A DNA stretch of 35,943 nucleotides. It comes from Bacillota bacterium. GTDB taxonomy: Bacteria; Bacillota; Clostridia; Acetivibrionales; JANLFN01. Below are positions 31,053-35,943 of the stretch, piece after piece. Position 1 is the first letter of the stretch, and each line of letters begins with the position of its first letter. Made by a program: the position numbers and the translations under genes. The DNA lies in assembly GCA_030705825.1 (NCBI GenBank), contig JAUZPR010000018.1:1-35943 (forward strand), given 5' to 3'. A model generated the notes under the pieces. It saw nothing but the letters and a program-made list of their open reading frames with translations. It did not search any database and was not told where the DNA came from.

Positions 31053-34000
31053 ATGACAGTTGGAGAACTTCTGGTAAAAATAAGTGGCGATGCTTCTGGC
31101 TTGAATAAGGAAGTAAAAGACTCAACAAATACTCTTGAAGCGTTTAACAGTAAAGTTAATTCAATAACAGGTTTATTAAAAGGAGCTTTTGCCATATATG
31201 GAGGTAAAAAGCTCTTTGATTTTACTGTTGGAAGTAATGCTGAATTTGAACAATATACAACTTCATTTGAAGTGCTCCTTGGAAGTGCAGACCGGGCAAA
31301 GGAGCATATGCAATATTTATTTGACTTTGCCGCTAAAACACCTTTTCAGCTTCCAGAGATAGTTGAGGCATCCAAATTACTTGAGACCTTCGGCCTTGAC
31401 ACTAAAAAGTATCTTACCCAGGCCGGAAATGCTGCAAGTGCTTTTAATGTACCTATTTCACAAGTAGCCGATGCTATTGGAAGACTTGCTGCAGGACAAA
31501 CTGGTGAAGCTCTTGAGCAGCTCCGCAGACTTGGTGTAAGTATGAAACAACTCAAGGATCAGGGTATTGAGTTTGACAAAGGCGGCCAGCTCGTATCATC
31601 CATATCCAAAACCCTTGATGCAGTAATGAGTACCTTTGATACCAAATATAAAGGTATGATGGATAAACAATCACAGACATTCAATGGCCAGATGTCAACA
31701 ATACTTGATAATATATCTGCTTTTGGAAGACAAATTGGTAGTAAAGTTTTTGATTTATTAAAAGATAAGCAATCAGAGTTTATGGCTACATGGGATAGAT
31801 GGAGCAAGGATGGAACTCTTGATAAAATTGCATCTGGTCTTAGTGATGCTCTTATTTTTGTTGTAAATTTACTTACTTCAGCCGTTGAAATAATGGCTAA
31901 GTATGGAAAGGAAATCGTTGGAGTTGTAAGTGGAATAGTCGCACTAAGCGCAGCCTTAAGAGTTGCGGCAACAGCTCAAGCTGCCTTTAATATTGCAGCG
32001 TCGGCTAATCCAATTATAGCAATTGCTGCAGGTATAACAGGATTGATTGGTGGTATTATAGGTTATACAGCTATTTCCAAAGCAGCACAGCAGCAGTCGG
32101 CAGCGACTGACAAAGCTATGCAGGAGGAAGTCGATGAGACTAATAAGCTCCTTAACCAATATGATCAATTGGCACTTAAAGCCAATAAAACCACGGAAGA
32201 AAAAACACAATTACATGACATAGAAAAACGTCTCGCCGAATTGTATCCCTCGACAGTAGATGGAATTGACAAGCAGAATGAAAAATATACCACTCAGATT
32301 GATTTGGTGAAAAAGCTTAATAATGAGAAGCAAAAACAAGTAGATATTGATACCGAAGTCGCAGCATCCAAGGCAAGCGGTGAAATTCCTGAATTGCAGA
32401 AACAAATCAAGGATTATGAAAAAGAGCGTCAGGAAATTGAGAAAGTCCGGGATGAAGTAAAAGCTTATGTAGACAAAAACGAGGCACTATACACTACAAT
32501 ATCTGAAATGGTTGCTACAGGAAAAGTCGGGAGTAATCCTGAGTTTCTTAGCCTATCAAAGCAAATATTTGATATGGGCTTTCCGACTGTTGAAGGTTTT
32601 ATATCCCATGTCCAGGGCAAAATTGAACAATGGGAAGATCTCAATGGTGATTTGAAAACTCTTGATGAAAAGGTTGCTACAACAAAATCAAAGATAAGTG
32701 AATATGGTGAAGCCATACTAAACATGGCTTTGTCAAAGTATAAAGACCTTGATACAGATGGATATATAAAGCAGATGAAGCAATGGATTATTGATATGCA
32801 AAATGGCGTATTAACATTGCAGCAGCTTCAGGACAAAATTGATGGGTTAAATAAAAAAGCATATATATCATCTGCCGTTCCGTCCCAGTATTATGACTAT
32901 ATTGCTAATGCGATGAGCGGGTCTAATCAGGAAACTGAAACGGATGATAAAAATTATGATCAGCCGGATGATACACCCAGGACATCTACATCACAGAGTT
33001 ATTCGAATGAACCTCTTCAGAATGCCCTTAAACAGTTAGAGCATAAGAAAAATATGGATCAGTTATCCCTGCAGGAGGAGTTAGATTATCTTAATAAGAT
33101 CAAAAATCTGTATGTTAAAAATGCAGATGAACGTATGGATTTGGAAGAACGTATTTATTCAGTTGAAAAAGCCATAAAGGATAAAAAACTCCAGGATTCT
33201 GTCAATTGGATCGCTGAACAAAAGGCCCTTGGCAAACTTTCAGCCGATGATGAAATTGCCGCCTGGACTCGTGTATATGATAACCAGAAAGATAATATCG
33301 AAGCGGTTAAAGAAGCCACTCAGAACCTCTATCGTCTTAAAAAGGAGTTGTCTGATAAGGAAGTTACGGACACAAAAAATAACCTTGATAAGATGATCAG
33401 CGACTATATAGACAAAAAGAGTAAGCAATATGACTGGGAAGAGGAGCAGGAAGATAAAAGGCTGAATGATAAGCTTGATGCCATTGAAAAAGAGTATCAG
33501 GAAATAGATGACCAGGAGGCAGCTTCTAACAGAGCTGATGAACGGGCTGACGCAGAAGATATTATCAGTAGATATGCGGGTGCTGCCACTCCTGAAGGTC
33601 AAAAAATCTTGAAGGATGCCCAGGACAAAATAAAGCAGCTTAATCAGGAAGATGCAAAGGCTGCGCGTGAAAAGGAAAAAGAAGACCGTATTGCTGCAGT
33701 ACAACAGGAAATTGAAGATAATAAAAATAAATACAAGCAGCTCCGAGCAGACCTTGAGGTTGAACAACAACAAATGGAAGATGCAGCTCAGAAGTTTGCC
33801 GAGGAAAGTGTATCCACGCTATCAGATGCCGATTCAAGATTGAAAGAAGCTATGACTAACGCTACAAAGTCCTTTAATGACAGTCAGACCAACTTCATGA
33901 ATGAAGGACTAAAGAAACTTCGTACTTTCGTGGACAACTATAAAAAGATTGCTGCGGAACTTTCAATGCCTGATTCATCAAATAATCCTTCTACACCTGG

Positions 34001-34145
34001 ATCAAGCGGAGGAAATTCAAATATAACCATTAATGACTACGGTGACAAAAACCTTTATGGTATTGATGATGTTGACGATTATGGCAATCAGCTTTTTTCC
34101 ACAGCTAAAGATGCATCCAGATCTTCAGGGGGGAATTTAGGATGA
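31053..34145 (+). CDS. Tail tape-measure protein
   Basis: The 1030-aa protein starts with MTVGELLVKISGDASGLNKE, the standard tape-measure N-terminus, and has the conserved VLLGSADRAKEHMQYLFDFA and PFQLPEIVEASKLLETFGLD segments. A hydrophobic region (about 264-340; GIVALSAALRVAATAQAAFN, IIAIAAGITGLIGGIIGYTA) should insert into or form a channel in the host membrane during DNA ejection. The remainder is long charged coiled coil. Tape-measure length sets tail length; by the usual rule of about 1.5 angstrom per residue a tail of some 150 nm is expected. It follows the frameshift product by 15 bp and overlaps the Dit gene by 4 bp. Confidence 0.93.
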   Translation: MTVGELLVKISGDASGLNKEVKDSTNTLEAFNSKVNSITGLLKGAFAIYGGKKLFDFTVGSNAEFEQYTTSFEVLLGSADRAKEHMQYLFDFAAKTPFQLPEIVEASKLLETFGLDTKKYLTQAGNAASAFNVPISQVADAIGRLAAGQTGEALEQLRRLGVSMKQLKDQGIEFDKGGQLVSSISKTLDAVMSTFDTKYKGMMDKQSQTFNGQMSTILDNISAFGRQIGSKVFDLLKDKQSEFMATWDRWSKDGTLDKIASGLSDALIFVVNLLTSAVEIMAKYGKEIVGVVSGIVALSAALRVAATAQAAFNIAASANPIIAIAAGITGLIGGIIGYTAISKAAQQQSAATDKAMQEEVDETNKLLNQYDQLALKANKTTEEKTQLHDIEKRLAELYPSTVDGIDKQNEKYTTQIDLVKKLNNEKQKQVDIDTEVAASKASGEIPELQKQIKDYEKERQEIEKVRDEVKAYVDKNEALYTTISEMVATGKVGSNPEFLSLSKQIFDMGFPTVEGFISHVQGKIEQWEDLNGDLKTLDEKVATTKSKISEYGEAILNMALSKYKDLDTDGYIKQMKQWIIDMQNGVLTLQQLQDKIDGLNKKAYISSAVPSQYYDYIANAMSGSNQETETDDKNYDQPDDTPRTSTSQSYSNEPLQNALKQLEHKKNMDQLSLQEELDYLNKIKNLYVKNADERMDLEERIYSVEKAIKDKKLQDSVNWIAEQKALGKLSADDEIAAWTRVYDNQKDNIEAVKEATQNLYRLKKELSDKEVTDTKNNLDKMISDYIDKKSKQYDWEEEQEDKRLNDKLDAIEKEYQEIDDQEAASNRADERADAEDIISRYAGAATPEGQKILKDAQDKIKQLNQEDAKAAREKEKEDRIAAVQQEIEDNKNKYKQLRADLEVEQQQMEDAAQKFAEESVSTLSDADSRLKEAMTNATKSFNDSQTNFMNEGLKKLRTFVDNYKKIAAELSMPDSSNNPSTPGSSGGNSNITINDYGDKNLYGIDDVDDYGNQLFSTAKDASRSSGGNLG

Positions 34146-34954
34146 TAAAAAGCTTTACTTTTAACAATAAACATTCCTTCAGGGATTTTGGAATTGTCTC
34201 AAAAAGTAAAAACCGTCCTGTTTCACCAGAACCCAAAACGGTTTATGAGGAGCTTCCTGGTATGGATGGTGATTATGATTTTTCCGAGGCTAATCCTGAT
34301 GGTAGAGTGAAATATAAAGCAAGACCGATTGACCTTGAATGTTCGTTCCTGCAACGAAATATGACTTATCTTCGAATTAGAGCACATGAGATTGCAGCCT
34401 GGCTTGACTGCGGTGAAATGCCTCTAATATTTGATGATGAAACGGCAGCTTATTACCTTGCTAGGAATTCCAACAAACTTGATCTTGAAACTCAGATAGC
34501 AAGGTTCGGAAGGTTTACATTAAGCTTTAAATGCAGACCGTTTGCTTTTAGTGTAGTAAATTCAAATGAGCAGATTAAATTCGGTCAAGGGCTTATCTGT
34601 GGGTATGGATATAGGTTGGATATGGTACCAACTATATATCCTATTTCAGGCCCAACAGTTTTAAATGTTTATAATCCCGGAAGATATGTAAAACCTATTA
34701 TCCATATAAATGGTTCCTGTACCACTCTGACAATTACATCAGGATCGAAGTCTCTAAGTTATAATAAGCCGTTAGTTAATAGCGAGCTTATTATTGACTG
34801 CAGTAATCCTATGGCAAGTATTAATGGAATTAATGTAAATAATGATTTGTCCGGCGAATATATAGAATTCGGTAATGGTGATAATGCTCTGCAGATAAGC
34901 GGCACAGGTCTTAATTTTACTTTAACACTTGATTTCAGATATCTATATTTATAA
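34142..34954 (+). CDS. Distal tail protein (Dit)
   Basis: The 270-aa protein begins MIKSFTFNNKHSFRDFGIVS and has the EELPGMDGDYDFSEANPDGR segment typical of siphophage Dit ('pg.dG..d.s') and a conserved LTLDFRYLYL end. Dit forms the hexameric ring at the tail tip that holds the receptor-binding parts. The start ATG overlaps the tape-measure stop (ATGA). The C-terminal half (from about 145) resembles a galectin/CBM-like beta sandwich. Its presence proves that the tail is of siphovirus type and not Mu's contractile one. Confidence 0.88.
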   Translation: MIKSFTFNNKHSFRDFGIVSKSKNRPVSPEPKTVYEELPGMDGDYDFSEANPDGRVKYKARPIDLECSFLQRNMTYLRIRAHEIAAWLDCGEMPLIFDDETAAYYLARNSNKLDLETQIARFGRFTLSFKCRPFAFSVVNSNEQIKFGQGLICGYGYRLDMVPTIYPISGPTVLNVYNPGRYVKPIIHINGSCTTLTITSGSKSLSYNKPLVNSELIIDCSNPMASINGINVNNDLSGEYIEFGNGDNALQISGTGLNFTLTLDFRYLYL

Positions 34955-34967
34955 AGAGGTGATCAAA

Positions 34968-35943
34968 ATGAGAACTCCAAGAGAAATACCAATTTATCCT
35001 GTAGGTATAAACCTAGACCTATCCTTCCCTGATAATGTTAATAAATCCCTTGAGGCGTTTCGGGATGCTATTTACTCTAACGCTTTAAATTATTTCATGG
35101 ATTATGACAAGAATAAGACTTACAGCTATAATTCAATGGTTAAATGGCAGGGCCGTTTATATCTGTATATTAATAATCAACCTAGCTCAGGGCATGGGCC
35201 GGATGACATTAATTATTGGGATATGATAGCCGATAGAGGCCAGAGCTTTGAATGGAAGGAAGATTATAGCGAAGACGAAGAATATAGTGTACTGAATTTG
35301 GTGCGTTATGCTGACGGAAATATCTATTTTAGCATTACTGATAACAATAAGGGAAACTTACCGACTGATCCGAGCAACTGGGCATTGCTTTCAAGGAAAG
35401 GTGATGTTGGAGTACAAGGCATTCAGGGCGTCCAAGGTGAGCAGGGTATCCAGGGGCCAGTTGGCCCAAAGGGCATTAACTGGAAAGATGACTATAACTC
35501 GGATACTGACTATGTTGTGGATGATGGTGTATATTATCAAGGATCGTCATATCGGAATATAGTACCTTGTAAAAATATTGCTCCTTCTGATACAGTACAC
35601 TGGAAACCTGTAGCCAAAAAGGGATCGGATGGTACGGGTTCCGGTGACATGAGTAAGTCCGTTTATGATACAGATAATGATGGAGTTGTGGACGATTCCG
35701 AAAGACTTGGCGGCCACGATCCAAGTTATTATACACTTAAAACTGATCATGACTCACTTGCTGGGTCAGTTAATACTCTTACACAATCTGTTAATGCACA
35801 TATGGCAGATTATGTTCGTCAACCTGCATTTGGTCAGACAACAGGTGGAACAGGCACGCCGAACGCCTATGTATTTGCTTCAAATCCTGCATTGCCAGCA
35901 CTTGTAGACGGTGTATCTGCTTATCTTGATATAAATGTTGCAA
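34968..35943 (+). CDS. Tail fibre with collagen-like repeats, C-terminus outside window
   Basis: The frame is open from ATG 34968 (AAAGAGGTG, 5 nt upstream) to the window end, about 325 residues. It has three tryptophan/tyrosine-rich modules (about residues 45-90, 95-143 and 170-215), each like 'Y...Vky.g.lYl....n....p.....W' carbohydrate-binding pieces. A collagen-like stretch of eight Gly-X-Y triplets (145-169; GDVGVQGIQGVQGEQGIQGP) implies a trimeric stalk. Receptor binding on the cell wall is likely. It directly follows Dit, where a tail-associated lysin (Tal) is usually found; here Tal is missing or lies further on. Confidence 0.8.
   Translation, partial: MRTPREIPIYPVGINLDLSFPDNVNKSLEAFRDAIYSNALNYFMDYDKNKTYSYNSMVKWQGRLYLYINNQPSSGHGPDDINYWDMIADRGQSFEWKEDYSEDEEYSVLNLVRYADGNIYFSITDNNKGNLPTDPSNWALLSRKGDVGVQGIQGVQGEQGIQGPVGPKGINWKDDYNSDTDYVVDDGVYYQGSSYRNIVPCKNIAPSDTVHWKPVAKKGSDGTGSGDMSKSVYDTDNDGVVDDSERLGGHDPSYYTLKTDHDSLAGSVNTLTQSVNAHMADYVRQPAFGQTTGGTGTPNAYVFASNPALPALVDGVSAYLDINVA

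Noticed and set aside
33240-33773. Leftward 177-aa hydrophobic ORF in the tape-measure gene
   Set aside because: Antisense reading of a coiled coil (Glu/Lys/Asp-rich codons) regularly gives Phe/Leu/Ile-rich frames; no start signal.
1-35943. tRNA, rRNA or CRISPR arrays
   Set aside because: I saw no cloverleaf-like segments, no rRNA-like stretches and no regularly spaced direct repeats with unique spacers.

Overview
The window looks like a chromosome segment of an AT-rich, Gram-positive anaerobe of the class Clostridia. Supporting signs are strong GGAGG-type ribosome-binding sites, frequent TTG/GTG starts, a DnaJ/DUF5685 pair, a DUF815 ATPase and a TRAP (mtrB) gene. The general look suggests the cellulolytic Acetivibrio/Ruminiclostridium group, but that is only an impression. 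It splits into a host part (1 to about 10880) and the left 25 kb of a transposable (Mu-like) prophage (about 10881 to 35943) whose right end lies outside the window.

Host part. A truncated membrane protein, a DnaJ-domain protein and a DUF5685 protein read leftward. A DUF815 AAA+ ATPase reads rightward. It is followed by a 450-bp gene-free stretch packed with hairpin-forming intergenic repeats. Then come leftward pgsA (phosphatidylglycerophosphate synthase), a YbgC-type thioesterase, a 65-aa protein, mtrB (TRAP, the tryptophan-sensing RNA-binding regulator), deoC and dnaE. A rightward DUF4097-like lipoprotein closes the host segment. Just after it, an 11-codon gene start with a good ribosome-binding site is cut at a TGT; I take this as the prophage insertion point.

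Phage control and transposition part (10881-19415). The left end carries repeated putative transposase sites. It is followed by a leftward XRE repressor, a control region with several CACAC/GTGTG operators, one of them inside a consensus TTGACA-N16-TATAAT early promoter, and a rightward early operon: a 42-aa ORF, a Ner-like HTH protein, two small ORFs, a MuA-like DDE transposase, a MuB-like ATPase, an HTH protein, Gam, GemA/gp16, a small membrane protein and hypothetical proteins. A 114-nt stretch that folds into a three-helix junction, a 58-aa zinc-ribbon ORF and a Mor-family activator with its own consensus promoter end this part at a strong terminator.

Late part (19450 to the end). DUF2730, VpaChn25_0724-like and DUF3486 proteins precede a LoaP-type NusG paralogue. 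Between this and the large terminase lie hairpins and a terminator-like stem. Then follow the portal, minor head protein, GP20-like scaffold, major capsid, connectors, tail tube with an Ig-like domain, a tail-assembly chaperone with an internally duplicated domain and a very likely programmed -1 frameshift, tape measure, Dit and a collagen-like fibre cut by the window end. The phage is therefore a mosaic: Mu-like lysogeny, transposition and activation joined to a siphovirus (long non-contractile tail) virion.

The most interesting points are a probable LoaP antitermination circuit controlling the late operon, an unassigned structured RNA before mor, the frameshifted and duplicated tail chaperone, and the precise host-gene interruption at the left end.
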